Positions 20,478-34,085 of a stretch of DNA of 64,000 bases are shown piece by piece. The first letter of the stretch is position 1. The number at the start of each line of letters is the position of its first letter. Under the pieces are notes generated by a model. That model had not been told where the DNA came from. It made no database searches and saw only the letters and a list, made by a program, of their open reading frames with translations. The DNA comes from Cunninghamia lanceolata. Lineage: Eukaryota > Streptophyta > Pinopsida > Cupressales > Cupressaceae. The stretch lies in contig BSBN01000781.1 in assembly GCA_027924645.1 (NCBI GenBank), positions 1,116,001 through 1,180,000 on the forward strand. Reading direction: 5' to 3'. A program made the position numbers and the translations under genes.

Positions 20478-22158
20478 GTAAGTCTACATTTGGTCCCAAA
20501 GAATTCTCGGTTTTGCTGTTGATTACTACTTGCAGGCTTCATTTTGGCTATGGAAGCCCTAATATGTATAGGCATTAGTATATTGATAGATCCTACGTGG
20601 TCCTTAGTAGGCATCAGGTAGAAAACTTAAAAAAACTAGACCTTGCATGGTCTCCAATAGAAAGTATATAGATTGTAGACTTTCAGTGCTTACAGAAGGC
20701 AAGAACAACAGGCCAAGCTATGGCAGAAAAACTGTATTTCTTTTTCTCAGTTCAATATATACATTATCATTACGAATCCAAAAAAAAGGTTGTAAGTCAT
20801 TATCAAACCATTCTTCTAATTTTATTATCATTAGGCCATAACTCCTTAAACATTGATTATCACAATGGAAGTGGCCCTCATACTAACGTAATGGTTGATT
20901 GGGTATGAATGAGTATGGTTTATTTCTTGCTCTCCCCTCTCCTCTTTTCTAGATGAGAAATTAAAAAAATCTCCTTATAAATCTCCTAAAAATGTCTTTC
21001 CTCTCAATTCAAATTTGCCTAAAAATTATATGGCTTTAAATTGTTTCTATGACTAAAAAATTCTCTTATCTACATTCAAAAATTGAACCCTCATTAGTTG
21101 GAAGGTTTGGTCTGTGGAAAAATATATAGTCGAATATAACATGATCTTTTATGCACTAAAACATAACACATATGCTAGTTCATGTTGATTTAATGAAATT
21201 TCTAACTCACTATTGTAGATGTGGCAGGAGTTGATCTAGTGGTAGTGTATTTATTGGATCCCTTATTCTCAAGGGAGCAACAAGCAAATAATGGGTGATA
21301 GAGGATCTCTTGGAACAAGTCAAGGAGCTTTGGGGATGCAGACAAAGGTGAGACATGGAATGTTTTATAGAAATAAGCACTGAGTGTTTGGTAGTAGATT
21401 GTTTGCTTGTTGATAGTTTATTCTTTGTAATGGTGCCAAATGAGTGTTTTCTTTCTAAATATCTTCAAGAAAAGCAAATTGTTTAAGAACAAAGGCTAGG
21501 GTAATAAGTAGAGCCTCTCCCAACTCTCTTATGATTTATTTGAGCAAATCTAGCCTTAACCTAGGATGCATGTGTGATGATATCGAGGTAGATGAGTTGA
21601 TTTGTGTTGAATGTTGTTTGGGTGTAAATGTTTGTCTTGTTTTCATTGACCTCTTCATTGATTGTTTGAATTGTTTAGATGTAAATGTTTGTTCTTGTTT
21701 ACATTGACTTCTTTATTGATTGTTTGACTTATTGAATATTGAATTGTTTTGATGTTTGGTTTGTTTGTTCTTGATGTAAATGTTTTTTTTTTGTTTTATG
21801 TTTCCAAATACACATGAAATAAACTTAGATTAATTCATTCATTCAACTATATTTTTATATTTTTCAATCATTTTAAACAAATTAACTTCTAATTAATAAT
21901 TTAATTTTTTAACCAAGTTAAAGGATTGCTCCTCTTGACCTTGATATATAATTAAATAATTGATTGCTAATTAATCATACAAAACTAATAATAAAAAAAA
22001 AAACTAACATTCCTTGTGGATTTTTGTATTTTAAAAGAAAAGACAACAAAACAACTAATTAATTCCCAATAACTAAAATAATTAATTAAATAATTAACTA
22101 GATCATTAGATTTCTCCAACTAATATAATATAATTAAATAATTAATTAAGTCTAGTTA

Positions 22159-24046
22159 TGATCAAACTAATTAAAATTTGCAAGAAAAAAAACTTTTCTA
22201 AAAACACACAAAGAAGAAATAAGATGCAACAAATAAATAATTTTCTTATTTTAAAAAGTTATCTTTTAGAAAACACACAAGAAGAGGCGAGATGCAACAA
22301 ACAAATAATTTTCTTCTTTTAGTGGGAAAGAACAAAATCTTTTAATAAATTGAAAATCATGAATTTGTAATCTTTTAATATGTTGAAAATAATGAATTTG
22401 TTTCTTTTCTCTTTTTCTTCTTATTTTTGTCTTATATTTTCAGGGTTTGTTTGTTGGTTTGAATACTAGATCCATTGAAGGCCTTCTTAGTGTTTCTATT
22501 AAATCACCTCAAACAAATCAAAGGATTCTAAAGAAACCCTTTGGAGAATCTTTCTTGAGAAATTGTATTGTGTGATTAACTTTTTGGTTCTTTAATTTTT
22601 GTGAAGTAATAAAAATCTTTAAACAAGTGACGTCAAGGAATGCTTGGAAGCATAGACCTAATTGAAATAAGATATAAAGTGTCTCTTTCACATACACATA
22701 GGCTTTTGAAATTTCACTGAATCTACTTTAATCTATAAAAATAAGAAAATCCACACCTGAGATTAGAAGCATCTTAAATGAAGAGCAAGTTTTGAATTGT
22801 GACAATGTGTCCTCAAGTACATCCAATTGCTCTCCTCTCCTTTTCAATCTTCAAGTATTGGTGATAATCTCCAAAGTAAAGGGATGTGGAAAACTAGGCA
22901 CACAATTCTAAGATCAAAAGTAATGGTTGAGTAGTGGTGTACAATAAATTTGGAAAAGTTTCAACAAACATTGGTCTCAAATTCTCAATAATAGTTGCTT
23001 GGATGGGCTAAATAGTGGTGCACAAGAAATTTGGAAAAACTTCAACAAAGATTGGTCTCAAATTCTCAACGATAAATGCTTGGCTAGAAAAATTCACATG
23101 TACAAACATAGATAATGAGTCCATCGCTTTAATAGTAAAATGTTCACTATGACGAACAAGAGTTCACTATGGAAAACATTTAGTTCACCACTACAAGGAA
23201 GTGGTGACCTCATCATTATGGAAATAAAAACTAATTTTTGCACATAAGGAAAACACGAACACTTGGTAGATGGCAAAAGACAACTATAACTAACACGTTG
23301 AATGTCCTAAGAGATTGACATAGTCACTTTACCTTAGAGATATCAATTGAAGTTCATATTTTTATATTTCATGCCATGTAGGCTCATGTGACAGATTTTG
23401 GGTTATCATTAGACTTGTCATGTAGCCCTATTCCAAATTTGAGCACTTATATATCCTTATGCCAATGAGTGTGATATCGCAATAGAAGTAATCCTCCTAA
23501 TAACATAATGATTGCTTGGTTGTGAATGAGTATGTATATTTGCTTGACCTTCCTCTCCTCTTTTGTAACTAAAAATTAAAAAAAAATTCTCTTCCGAAAA
23601 ACTTCTAAAAAATGCCTTTTCTAAATTCAAAAGAATCTTTTCTTTTACCTTCTAAAATGCTTTTTCCTTCATGATAGATATACCCACAAAAAAAATGTGA
23701 TTGTAGTCTAAAATGCTTTTTCCTTCAAGTTAGATATACCCACAAAAAAAATGTGATTGTAGTCTTAAATTGCTTTGTACTTGGCCTTCCCTCTTCTCTT
23801 CCTTGGTTGAAAAAATATAAAAATTCCATTCTTACAAACTTCTAAAAAATACTTTTTCCCTCAACCTCTACCCACTTTGGAGGGAAAAATAAAAAAAATC
23901 CCTCCTACAAATTTCCTAAATAATCATTTCCTTTTGAGTTCAAAAAAATTACTCTCTAAAATTATGAAAAAACATCATAATTTGACACACTACTAAAAAT
24001 ACCTCCTACTACTCTAAGAATTTGCTTCAACAACTTAGAAAAATTG
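22159..24046. repeat. Repeat X, copy A
   Basis: About 1.89 kb nearly identical to copy B (31,334-32,310 plus 46,134-47,032). It starts TGATCAAACTAATT and ends AACTTAGAAAAATTGAA. It contains a 56-bp tandem duplication (about 23,655-23,765; AGATATACCCACAAAAAAAA twice), also present in copy B, so that duplication predates the copying. Copy A has about 24 bp absent from B near 23,200, between AAGGAA repeats. No coding potential and no LTR ends recognised. Confidence 0.85.
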
Positions 24047-24239
24047 AAAACACGAGCGTCGTATAGCAAGCCATAGACATACTATACGTCTTAAACACGA
24101 CAAACACTGGCGATGGAAGGATCTTATTGCTAAGTCCCACCATCTCAAACACGCTGCAAACACACCTGACGGTTGGGCTTATGCCATAACAACCGCCAAA
24201 AACACGCTTAAGGGAGGATAGTCTCAAGATCCAACCCCA

Positions 24240-24500
24240 CCTCCACGGAGCACTTTTGTAATAAAAGGATGTACACTAGCTCAAGAGATACACCATCCCT
24301 CCTTCTGCATAAGGGCTTTTGAATAAAAGGATACGCACTAGCTCAAGAGATACATTATCTCGCCTCCACAGAGGGCTTCTTTGATAAAGGATATGCTATC
24401 CTGCCTCACGGAGAGGGCTTTTTGCTTGCACTATAAATAAAAATGTGTACTTGCACCGGAGATACAACATCCTGCCTCGCGGAGAGGGCTTACAAACATG
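24240..24500. repeat. Degenerate tandem repeats in element 2 untranslated region
   Basis: About four copies of a unit near 65 bp with AAAGGATGTGCACTAGCTC and GCCTCCACAGAGGGCTT parts. The same array occurs in element 1 at about 34,290-34,500, so it is a family trait. Confidence 0.7.
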
Positions 24501-24988
24501 TTTCGTTAGTACTAAAATCATCAGACATATATCATTATATATGCCCCCACCTTAAGGTGGTTGATGTTGTGTACCAATATCAAGCATGTTAAGGTAGAGA
24601 GAAGACACGCAAGGAAACAAGAGCTTTCACAAAGCCCATGCCCCCAATGTGACATGTGCTTACGATTGCCAAATGTTCCCACAAACACATTGATAAGATA
24701 TGCTAAACAACAAGATGGTTAGAAAATCTTACTCTAAGATAACAACCATATCACATCATAAAGCTATGCATGAAAATAGTCACATCAAGGACCAAGGCTA
24801 TACTATGGATTCGGAGTTGAGTATAACTGTTGGGCTATACTGCAGGTACCTCAGAACTGAGTGTAGCAACAAGGTGAGATACCATTCAAAGTGTACAAGA
24901 GAAGATTGAGTGGATTGTAAAATGTTAGTCACAATAAATGCCACAAGATGATACATCACACGGAGTGATTCTACTAGTCAAGTGTCGG

Positions 24989-25010
24989 ATATATATATAT
25001 ATATATATAT
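24989..25010. repeat. (AT)11 microsatellite
   Basis: Pure AT dinucleotide run of 22 bases. In the matching place of element 1 (about 35,004) the run is only a few repeats, so it expanded in this copy. Confidence 0.9.
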
Positions 25011-25480
25011 CAACCCCATCTTCATGTATGGACTAGGTCCATTTTTGCTTTCTTACTGAAGGGACACACGGTCCGTATTAGTATTTATTTGTTTTCATCA
25101 TCCGCCAACTAGGTAGAATCACCAAAGAAGGTAAACAATGAAAATGAGAGGGGAACAAGTGCCTTAGGAACACCACATAGGAGGATGCCACCAGGTCATC
25201 AACCGTAACTTTATGCCCCTAAGGCATGAAACACAACAATAAAATAGAGGAGAGGCAAGATAGAAGAATTATGAAACAAATAGAAGAATGGTCACAACAG
25301 AGGCGGTCTCCTGGTATCCTTGACCTTATAAGAGTATCAAGGGTCATCCAAGGAGACCTAAACAACACATAGCACATCACTGTGAACACAACACATAAGA
25401 GGTCACGTAAGCGAGCAAAGTCATGCTACGACAAAGGTGACCAACAGGGTTAGAAATACTTACTTGTGTATACAACTAAA

Positions 25481-28400
25481 CTAGCAGTTGTCGTCGAGCA
25501 AGTAATCTTCCTCCCAATCTCAAATGCACAACGAAAGGGGAACATAAGGTAAAATTGCCCGACTAAAGTTATCATCCTTTACTTCTTTGACCTTAGGTTC
25601 TTCTTTACTTGATTCAATGTTAGATGTTGAAATGTTCTCTTGTTGTAGTGGTATATTATTTCGAGCCAAGGCTTGTCTTTTCTTCCTTCTTTCTCGTTCT
25701 TGTCTATTTTATTGTTGTTTATTAGTGATGTTTTCAAAAGGAATCTCATGTTTTTCTATAATTTCTGGCATCTTAGAAGAAGAAGAAAACTATGATGATC
25801 TCTTAATGGTGCATTGCTTTGTTTTCTACGGGTGTCTCTCGATCCTTGTAAGGATGTCAGAGGAGGAACCTCAACATAAAGTCCCTTACCTTTCGGTCTA
25901 GGGGGTTCTTGTAATGTAGGTTGTTCTCTATATGTTATTTGTTGAATGGGGGGTCCAACCAATTTTGATAGTACTTGTGCTTTGTAACGTCGACATCCCA
26001 AGAAAGTTTGATTTGTTCGTGGTTTAGGCTCTTCAATAGGTTTGGGCCAAAAGTAGTCAAGGATGATGTTCTTCTTCATAACCATAGGCTACCATCGACT
26101 ATGGGGAATAGTTCATATAGACCCATGGTGAGGAAATTTTAAGCATTGATGAAGTGTTGAAGGGATAACTTTCATAGCCTTGAGCCATGGGTGGCCTAGT
26201 TTTACACGGAAGAGGTTGGATGTAGGGATGATATCGAATGATTATTCTAAAGCTTTGTCAAGCACTCGGATCAATAAAGAGATCTTCCCTAAGGCTAGGA
26301 GGAAAGCTCCATTATGTGTTTTGATCATCATGTCCGTAGGCTCATAAGTTTCTTGTATCAATTTATGTGAATAAAGGAACTCTTTCGTATCTATGTTAGT
26401 CATGCAATTTGGATCAATAAGGGATCCTCTTACCGAAGTCCCCATTATGTTTACGGTGATGTAAAGAGGACCTTCAATGTCTCCCACTATTTTATCTCTT
26501 GGTGCAAATGTTATTTCAGGTTCAGGGGTCTTCCTTTTCTTATCAAATCGAGGATAGACCTGTAGAATTTGTCATTGATGTCAAAGGTCATAAGATAGGA
26601 CATGATGTTGTGTCAAGTCTCTCAATTCATGATGACAATGCTATGATAGACATGATGTTTCTATGATATAGTTTGATGCCAATGCTATGATAACATTACT
26701 TGCAGAGTACTTGTTTGGGCAATGCATTGTTATTCTCTATTACTATTCTTATTTTGTTTATATTGTTCATGGCTCAAAGGATCACATGGATGTTGATGTG
26801 CATGTGGTAGAGATATCTAATACGTGATGGTGCTTTAGATAGGTGTTGTTCACATGGAGTTTTGGTGTAGGAGGAGTTGCTTCACATGTGTTGTAGGAGT
26901 TGCCTTGTTCAAGTTATGATGGATGAGTTGTAAGGAGATGTCTTGCTTCGAGTCTTCATATGTATGAAGGATGATGCTTTAAAGAATATACAATGTGTTT
27001 CAGAATCTCAAGTGTGTCTTGATGACATGATAGAGGTGTTCATTTGTTGAGGTAAACTGATATGCATGCCATGCTAATTCTAACATATGATGCTATTCAT
27101 GGCTGAGGATCGGGGTTAATGGTGTACACCATGCATGCATGTTGTCTTTAGTTCATGTTGTTCATTGATGAGGAGTTTGTTGTCTAAGACATGTTCACAG
27201 GTGATTACGAGTTCAGTTCAAGGTGAATCACACTTTATTAGGATTGCAATTGAGTGAGGTATCTTCCATGGAAGAAGTCAGGTATTTCTTGTCAGAGGTA
27301 TCTCTTTGAAGGACTATGCATTTAGGATTGCAGAGATCTTGTATTAGGAGGAGGATTGCATTCATATTTGTCTACAAAGATCTTAGCAGTGGAGGTGTTT
27401 AGAAAAAAGCTTACATTGTGTTAGGGTTTAGGGTCTTAAACCCTAATAAAAAATCCTAGTTTTTGGTCTACTTTGTGTATTCTCTGTATCAAGGTTGTGT
27501 TTTGCAAATGTCTTAAGAACTGTTGCATATTGATATGATTGGGAGAAATTTAGGGTTTAATCTATTGAGACACTACAGTCTAAACTCTACTAGTTTAAAT
27601 CCTAGAAGCTAAACCCTAAGGTCACAAAAACAAACTCACAAGAGCCTTTTTTAGATGGGTTGCTTTTTGTTTTAAAAGTATATTGACTGGATAAGCAGGT
27701 AACATGTAACTTAAGTTACATCTTATGGGTATCGGCCCTATGAGGTGACTGGCCCCGACCACTTAGGGGCACCAAACACAAAAGGTAAGCGAAGCATTTG
27801 AGCGCCAAAAGCACATCGTGCGATCCAAGAAAAAAGACTAAATGGCGCGAAAAGGTCATCGAATGGATGACATTCAATTTTCTTTTTGAAGTCCAATGGA
27901 CACTTCATCATTCTAAATTTGATGGGCTCTGTTCTATAAAAGGCATAAAAACTAATTTTTCTATTGCTATTGAGTGTGCAACGTGCCAAGGAATTATATA
28001 GAGATTTGTAAGATGATAGTAAAGACTGTAATAGTTGTTTTAAGGTTGTGAGATAGTTGTTTCAATGTATATGTGTTCAAAAATTGATAAGTTTTGTGTA
28101 GGTTGATAATTGTATGAAGAAATTATGCAGAGTTCAATCTTTTAAAGTCTTCTAACGACTTTGTGTGCTAGGAATTTTGATACAGAGATCCGTATTGTGA
28201 ATTTGAAGACTGTAATTGTTGATTTGAGATGATAGAGGGTAAATCTACATGCTAGTATGGGGTTTGTTAATCTTATGAAGAATATAATGGAGTTTGTTGC
28301 AGTTTGAAACTTGAAGATAAACTTGTGTATGAAGATTATATTTAGTGCAAGAAGAAAAATTGCAGAGGTTGATTCTTGAACAGAGGAAGACATTGTAAAT

Positions 28401-29052
28401 TGCAGAGATTGTAATGTGCAGGTGATTGATTGTCATGTGTATCAAAAGTTTGGTTGATCATATTATGAATGAAAAGAATTTTGTCTAGTGAATACAAAAG
28501 GAAAGATAAGTTTTTGTAAAGAAATGAATCAGGGAAATCCCCTAAATTGTTTTTGTTTTGTATCCAAGGTGAATGAACAAGTCAGTGAGACTTTGTTTTT
28601 TTTAATGAGGCATTTTTGTAAAGCCAGTGAGGCTTGTGTGGTCAGTAAGGCCTTGAGTGTTTGGAGTGGGTGCTTCAATACTTGATTGGGAATGGGTTCT
28701 CCTATACATGTAACTAGTGAGGTTTTTTGGTTAAGCTAGTGAGGCATTTCAGAGTGGTTTTTCTTCCCCTTGAGGGTTTTCCACTCATCAAATTAGGTTT
28801 TATGTTTCTTGTTTGTCTTCATATGTTCATGTGTCCAAATGATTTGTTCTTAAGGTCCTGATTCATACTTTTCATTATCATACTTGTGCATATGTGTTTA
28901 ACAGATCATTGAAGTCTTCACCTCTCTTTGTCTTGTAAGTTAAAAGGTGCAAAAAGTTTTAAAAGTTTATACAACACTGATTCACCCCCCCCTCTCAGTG
29001 TTGTCCTGTACTCCAACAAGACCATAGTGTTGTTTTGATGATGAGAAGCCAT
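25481..29052 (-). pseudogene. Retropepsin-like ORF of element 2, split by solo LTR
   Basis: ATG at 29,052, about ten codons, then the solo LTR 26,561-29,018, then the frame resumes at 26,560 and runs to a TAG at 25,481. Recognisable parts: GDIEGPLYITVNIMGTSVRG, active-site region SLIDPNCMTNIDTKEFL, hinge-type motif GHPWLKAMKVIPSTLHQCLK, then DYFWPKPIEEPKPR and a charged C-terminus. The fold resembles a retroviral-type aspartic protease, but the D-T/S-G triad is D-P-N. Several stops and a frameshift near 25,756 are present. The aligned copy in element 1 has the same D-P-N. Confidence 0.65.
26561..29018 (+). repeat. SIRE/Maximus-like solo LTR, TSD agacc
   Basis: A 2458-bp segment beginning TGTAGAATTTGTCATTGATG and ending CTCCAACA, flanked by identical AGACC at 26,556-26,560 and 29,019-29,023. 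Start (TTGTCATTGATGTCAAAGG) and end (ATTCACCCCCCCCTCTCAG type) resemble SIRE/Maximus copia LTRs. A TATA box TCTATAAAAGGC lies near 27,932. No internal sequence, so it is a solo LTR. It is inserted about ten codons into the ORF of element 2, and the ORF frame resumes across the duplicated 5 bp. Confidence 0.92.
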
Positions 29053-30095
29053 AGATGTGAGACTATTTCCCACTAACACACTTGTTTGAGGGAAACGACT
29101 ACTAAAAGACACATGGAGTCAACAAAAAAACACAATGGATAGAGGAAAGAGATACTACACAATGAGTCAAAGTAAATGTTTTTAAAGGTTTTGATCAAGA
29201 AAGTGTGAACGGAGTGTAAGAACACCTAGTGTTGAAGTACACAACATGTATTAAAAGTATGCCAGTTTTCACAGAATGCTATGAATTGATGCAAAATTTT
29301 CAAATGATAGATAAATATATGCTTGAAAATGAATTCAAGGTCTTAAATGAATGATATTTATGAAAAATGCAATGAAACAAAACAAAACTATGCTTACTTA
29401 TGCACCTAAAATGCTCAAATTTTTCACTTTTTTCAATATAAATGCACAAAAATGTTATAAAATTTATACACAATGATGGATGAATGAAATGTAATCTAAT
29501 TTAATGTGTAATATAACTCAGATCAGATTTTAAAATGATGCCAAAATGCTACAAATCTCAATGCAAAGTCAAAATTAAAGCAAGATGAATGAATATGCTT
29601 ATTTTCGTTGAAATACACAATGTGTAAATGCAAAATTTGAAATGTAGATGCAAAAACACACAATGATGAAACACTACAATTCAATATCAGATTTGAATGA
29701 GTGTGAAAATTGAGTAATAAAATCTGAAATAATATTTTAATTACAAACCCTATCTTTTGGAATTACTAGGTTATATGAAAAATGCAAAATTTCAAGCAAA
29801 ACCCTAGCAAATGATAGATGCAAATGCAAGGTAAATGATCATGAAAATATGAAATGTTGCAATTTATCTCAGATCTGATGTAAATATCAGAAAATTAAAT
29901 GTTTTTAATAATATGCAAGGAAAATAATGCAAATTATGTCTAAATGCAAGCCAAAAATGCTTATTTTTTCAAATTTTTCAATTTTTATGCAAGATTTTCA
30001 AATGTATGATGATGAAAATGATATGTATGAATGCAAATTTGATGTACAACACTCAAAAAAGTGCCAAATTCAATAAAAACACGGGTTCACCAAAA
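29053..30095 (-). other. Leader of element 2 (low complexity)
   Basis: About 1.04 kb between primer site and ORF start, very AT-rich, with recurrent AAATGCAA and TGCAAAATTT phrases. It is alignable with 43,964-44,890 of element 1 (same TTTTTCAATGCAAATG-like phrases). No ORF. It may hold packaging signals, as leaders of non-autonomous LTR elements do; this is inferred. Confidence 0.6.
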
Positions 30096-31333
30096 TGTTA
30101 TGTAGAAAAAGAGGGACGTTGAATGAGGTTGATAGTTAATTAGATCCTCCTTTCACTACATACATTCAAGGACATTAAACCGAGTTGAATCACAACTTTT
30201 GCCAGAGGATTCAGTTAAAGATTTGGCATCACTTGGAATGATAAGGAAATTTGGAATTTATTGATTAATATGTTAAACCCTAGTTCAATTAGGCCTAAAA
30301 CCCTAATTACACAAAATCGTAAACAAACGGATGAATCCTGAGAAATGCTCACACAAGAAGGCACTAAATGCAGATTAGAAACATACCATAATTTGAATTT
30401 TAGAAAGCAGAAAATTTGGGAATGAAAGAGCGGGCACCAGTGTCCAAGGTAGTACTTTTTCTGAGGGCTTTGTGTCAAAATGTGCTTCACACTGTAACCT
30501 GCTCAAAGATTTCTGACAATGCCAAAACGAAGGACAAACAAGTGGGCGCCCTTGTCCAATTATAGATATTTTCTGTCATTTTCTTCAGATTTGGAATCTT
30601 TATGCTCTGCATTGACCTCCTGCAACTCCTCTCCACAAAATTTGATACCTATAACCTGCAATCACAAGAGAGGGGTTGGGGGTTGTGGTGTTTAGGAGCT
30701 TTCCTCGATTAAGCCCCGGAATGACATTCAAGCCTTCCAACACCGTTGTTAGAGAGAGTGTGTGTCCTTGGTGGATAGAGGAAAAAGCAAGTGATATGAT
30801 CAATTGATTGAAACACAAAATAGATGTCACCTCAGAGGTGAAGCTCTCACGGGGAGATGAAGATCTTTTACGACATGAGGAGATGGATTGATGAAGACAA
30901 ATCTGCAACAACCAAGTACAAACACAACACAGTACTGCTCTGCAATGCAATGAAAGCCTTGAATATCCTTAGCACAAGATCACAAGTTCGCATTATCCAT
31001 CTAGTTGTAAAATGAAGTCCTAAACATGTTTATATATGCATTCCCGCTAAACATTCATAATTCAAATTGAATAGGCTAACAAAGGGAAACCTTTTAACGG
31101 TCACTTTGCGGACATTTTAAATTTGGGTCCCGACAAAATAGGTCTAGACTAGGGTGCAGACACCCTTGTCCAAGGTCCTATTTTGGGACTGAATTAAGCT
31201 CAAGAGTGTCCCCTAAGTCCCATTTGTCATGAGTTTTGGGGGGTTTTGCTCTAGGACTTAATTGTAACATGCATGATTAATCCTAAGGAACCTAGGAGCT
31301 AAACTTAGGAGGTCAAAGTCCTACGATATAACA
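30096..31333 (-). repeat. 5' LTR of element 2
   Basis: 1238 bp beginning (plus strand) TGTTATGTAGAAAAAGAGGG and ending GATATAACA. It is similar over its length to the two LTRs of element 1. The primer site TGGTGAACCCGTGTT lies four bases inside on the minus strand. The right flank TGATC is the first base run of repeat X copy B. Confidence 0.85.
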
Positions 31334-32310
31334 TGATCAAACTAATTGAAATTTGCAAGAATTTTTTTTTCTAAAAATACACAAAGAAGAAATAAGAAGC
31401 AACAAATAAATAATTTTCTTCTTTTAAAAAAATTATCTTTTAGAAAACACACAAGAAGAGGCGAAATGCAACAAACAAATAATTTTCTTCTTTTAGTGGG
31501 AAAGAACAAAAATCTTTTAATATATTGAAAATAATGAATTTGTAATCTTTTAATAAGTTGAAAATAATGAATTTTTTCTTTTCTCTTTTTCTTCTTATTT
31601 TTGTCTTATTTTGTCGGGGTTTGTTTGTTGGTTTGAATACTAGATCCATTGAAGGCCTTCTTAGTGCTTCTTTTAAATCACCTCAAACAAATCAAAGGAT
31701 TCTAAAGAAACCCTTTGGAGAATCTTTCTTGGGAAATTGTGTTGTGTGATTAACTTTTTGGTTCTTTAATTTTTGTGAAGTTATAAAAAGATTTAAACAA
31801 GTGACGTCAAGGAATGCTTGGAAGCATAAACCTAATTAAAATAAGATATAAAGTGCCTCTTTCACATACACACAAGCTTTTGAAATTTCAATTAATCTAC
31901 TTTAATCTATAAAAATAAGAAAATCCACACCTGAGATTAGAAGCATCTTAAATGAAGAGCAAATTTTGAATTGTGACAATGTGTCCTCAAGTACATCCAA
32001 TTGCTCTCCCCTCCTTTTCAATCTTCAAGTATTGGTGATAATCTCCAAAGCAAAGGGGTGGGGAAAACTAGGCACACAATTCTAAGAGCAAAAGTAATGG
32101 TTGAGTAGTGGTGTGCAATAAATTTGGAAAAGTTTCAACAAACATTGGTCTCAAATTCTCAATAATAGTTGCTTGGAGGGGCTAAATAGTGGTGCACAAG
32201 ACATTTGGAAAAACTTCAACAAAGATTGGTCTCAAATTCTCAACGATAAATGATTGGCTACAAAAATTCACATGTACAAACATAGATAATGAGTTTGCCG
32301 CTTTAATATT

Positions 32311-33553
32311 TGTTATGTAGGAAAATGGGGAATGGGTTGATTTGATGATATGCCTAGATCCTCCTTTCACTACATACCATTCAAGGACATTTAACCGAGT
32401 TGAATAACAACTTTTGCAAGAGGATTCACCTACAGGTTGGTTGTCACTTGTAATGAAAGGGAAATTTGGAATTTATTGATTAATGTATTGATTTAATGCC
32501 CAATTATGCTTCAAACCCTAATTATGCAAAATCGCAAACAAACAGACGAATTCTGACAAATGCTTACAGACAAAGACAATAGACAGAGATTAGTCACTGA
32601 CCATTTTTCAAAGTTTGGGATACGGAACAGTCGGGGGCACAAGGGCTAGCGTCCAAGCCCAAGGTGGCAATTTCTTCGGGGGCTTTCAGACTCCTTCCGA
32701 CACTAATGATCCCTGTTCAGATGATTTTTAGGTCTGCAACTCCAAAGGGCATAGGGACTAGCGCCCAAGCCCTGTCAGTGCTCTTTTCTGCCTCTTTCTT
32801 TTAGGTCTGAAATCCTTATCCTCTGCAACACTCCTCTGCAACTCCACTCCACGAAACTCAATACTTGTAACCTACAATCACAAGGAGAGGGGGTGGGGGT
32901 TGTGGTGTTTAGGAGCTTGCCTCAGTCAAGCCCCAGAATGGCATTCAAGCCTTCCAACACCGTTGGTTGATAAAGGGTGCATATCCCTGCGGGATAGAGG
33001 CAAAAACAAATTGACAAATGATTGATTCAACACAAATATATATCACCTTGGAGGTGTAGCTCGCATGTAGATGAATATCCTTCAACACATGAGAAGATGA
33101 AGCCAAATCTGCATAACAAACATAATAACAAGACAAGTCTGCTCTGCCACAATGAATGCTTTGAATGCTTTAAAATCATAAGTTCACCAAAGTATCATAA
33201 TCATCTTCTAGTTTACAAATGAAACCATAAACATGCTTATATATGCATTCCCACTACAAATTTTGTAATTCAAACTTAAGATGTCAGCAACGAAACCTTT
33301 TAATAGTCAGATAACTGACATTCAAATTTGGGACCCACTTAAAATAGGGCAGGACTAGGGCGTGAGTGCCCAAGCCCCTGGGTCCTATTTTAAGGCAAGA
33401 TCAAATTCAACAATGTCCCTTAAGCTCCATTTGACATGGATTTCAGGCCATTTTGTCTAGGGAGTTAAATTGAACATGCAAGCTGCAAAACAAGGGACCC
33501 GAGAGCTAAACTTAGGAGGTAAAAGTCCTAGGGGGACATTTTATGACATAACA
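32311..33553 (-). repeat. 3' LTR of element 1
   Basis: Plus-strand ends are TGTTATGTAGG and GACATAACA; length 1243 bp, equal to the partner LTR. On the minus strand a TATATAAGCATG promoter-like motif lies near 33,240. The adjacent polypurine tract (minus strand, just right of 33,553) fixes the orientation. Confidence 0.92.
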
Positions 33554-33907
33554 TTTAGCCCCCACTTTAATGTATATATGATCTTACGACCCATACATGC
33601 ATTAAAGTATGGTTAAAACTTGAAGCTAATGCATACACAAAGATTGAGGAACTATTTCTAGCCCCCAGTCTTAGGTAAACATTAGAGAAAACACATCGCA
33701 AACATGCCGAACATAGTGAAGATAGTAACATGCATGCAAAACATGGAGAAGACAGTAATAGTCATGCAAGACACAGAGAAGACAGTATTGAAGACATGCA
33801 AAACACAATGAAGACAATGAATGTAGTAATTATTTCTTTTTCATTTTCATATATATAAATGAATGCAGATACATGAAAAGTAAAAATGCAACACACAACT
33901 GAAAATG

Positions 33908-34085
33908 TAGGAGGGGCATTTCACCACGCTCTTTGGACTACACTTGAGTACAAGCACACCATACAAGTCCCAAAGCATAGGAGGGGCATTTCGCCACACT
34001 CTTTGGACTATACTTGGAAACAAACATGCCATACAAAGCCCGAGTGTAGGGAGGGGCATTTCGCCACACAGCTTTAGACTATACA
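33908..34085. repeat. Three 70-bp tandem repeats in element 1
   Basis: GAGGGGCATTTC starts at 33,911, 33,981 and 34,051, exactly 70 bases apart. Each is followed by a GCCACAC...CTTT...GACTA stretch. They lie in the long untranslated region before the 3' LTR. Element 2 has lost this segment. Confidence 0.9.

Larger units (their letters stand above)
18528..22158. other. Unassigned intergenic stretch
   Basis: AT-rich DNA without a convincing gene. It contains a 32-bp perfect-stem palindrome (19,644-19,675), a possible coding fragment (about 20,020-20,477), and at about 20,860-21,060 a diverged copy of the right part of repeat X (compare 23,470-23,650: ATGAATGAGTATG then CTCCTCTTTT). Near 21,600-21,790 there are repeated GTAAATGTTTGTTCTTG-like phrases. 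Confidence 0.5.
24047..31333 (-). mobile_element. Truncated non-autonomous LTR element (element 2)
   Basis: Same family as 32,311-46,133. The minus strand has the 5' LTR (30,096-31,333), a primer site (TGGTGAACCCGTGTT), a leader of about 1.04 kb, one retropepsin-like ORF (from 29,052 to 25,481) and a long 3' untranslated part. The 3' LTR and roughly 0.55 kb next to it are missing; the left edge at 24,047 abuts repeat X copy A. A 2.46-kb solo LTR is inserted in its ORF. No RT or integrase is seen. Mobility would need another element's enzymes. Confidence 0.8.
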
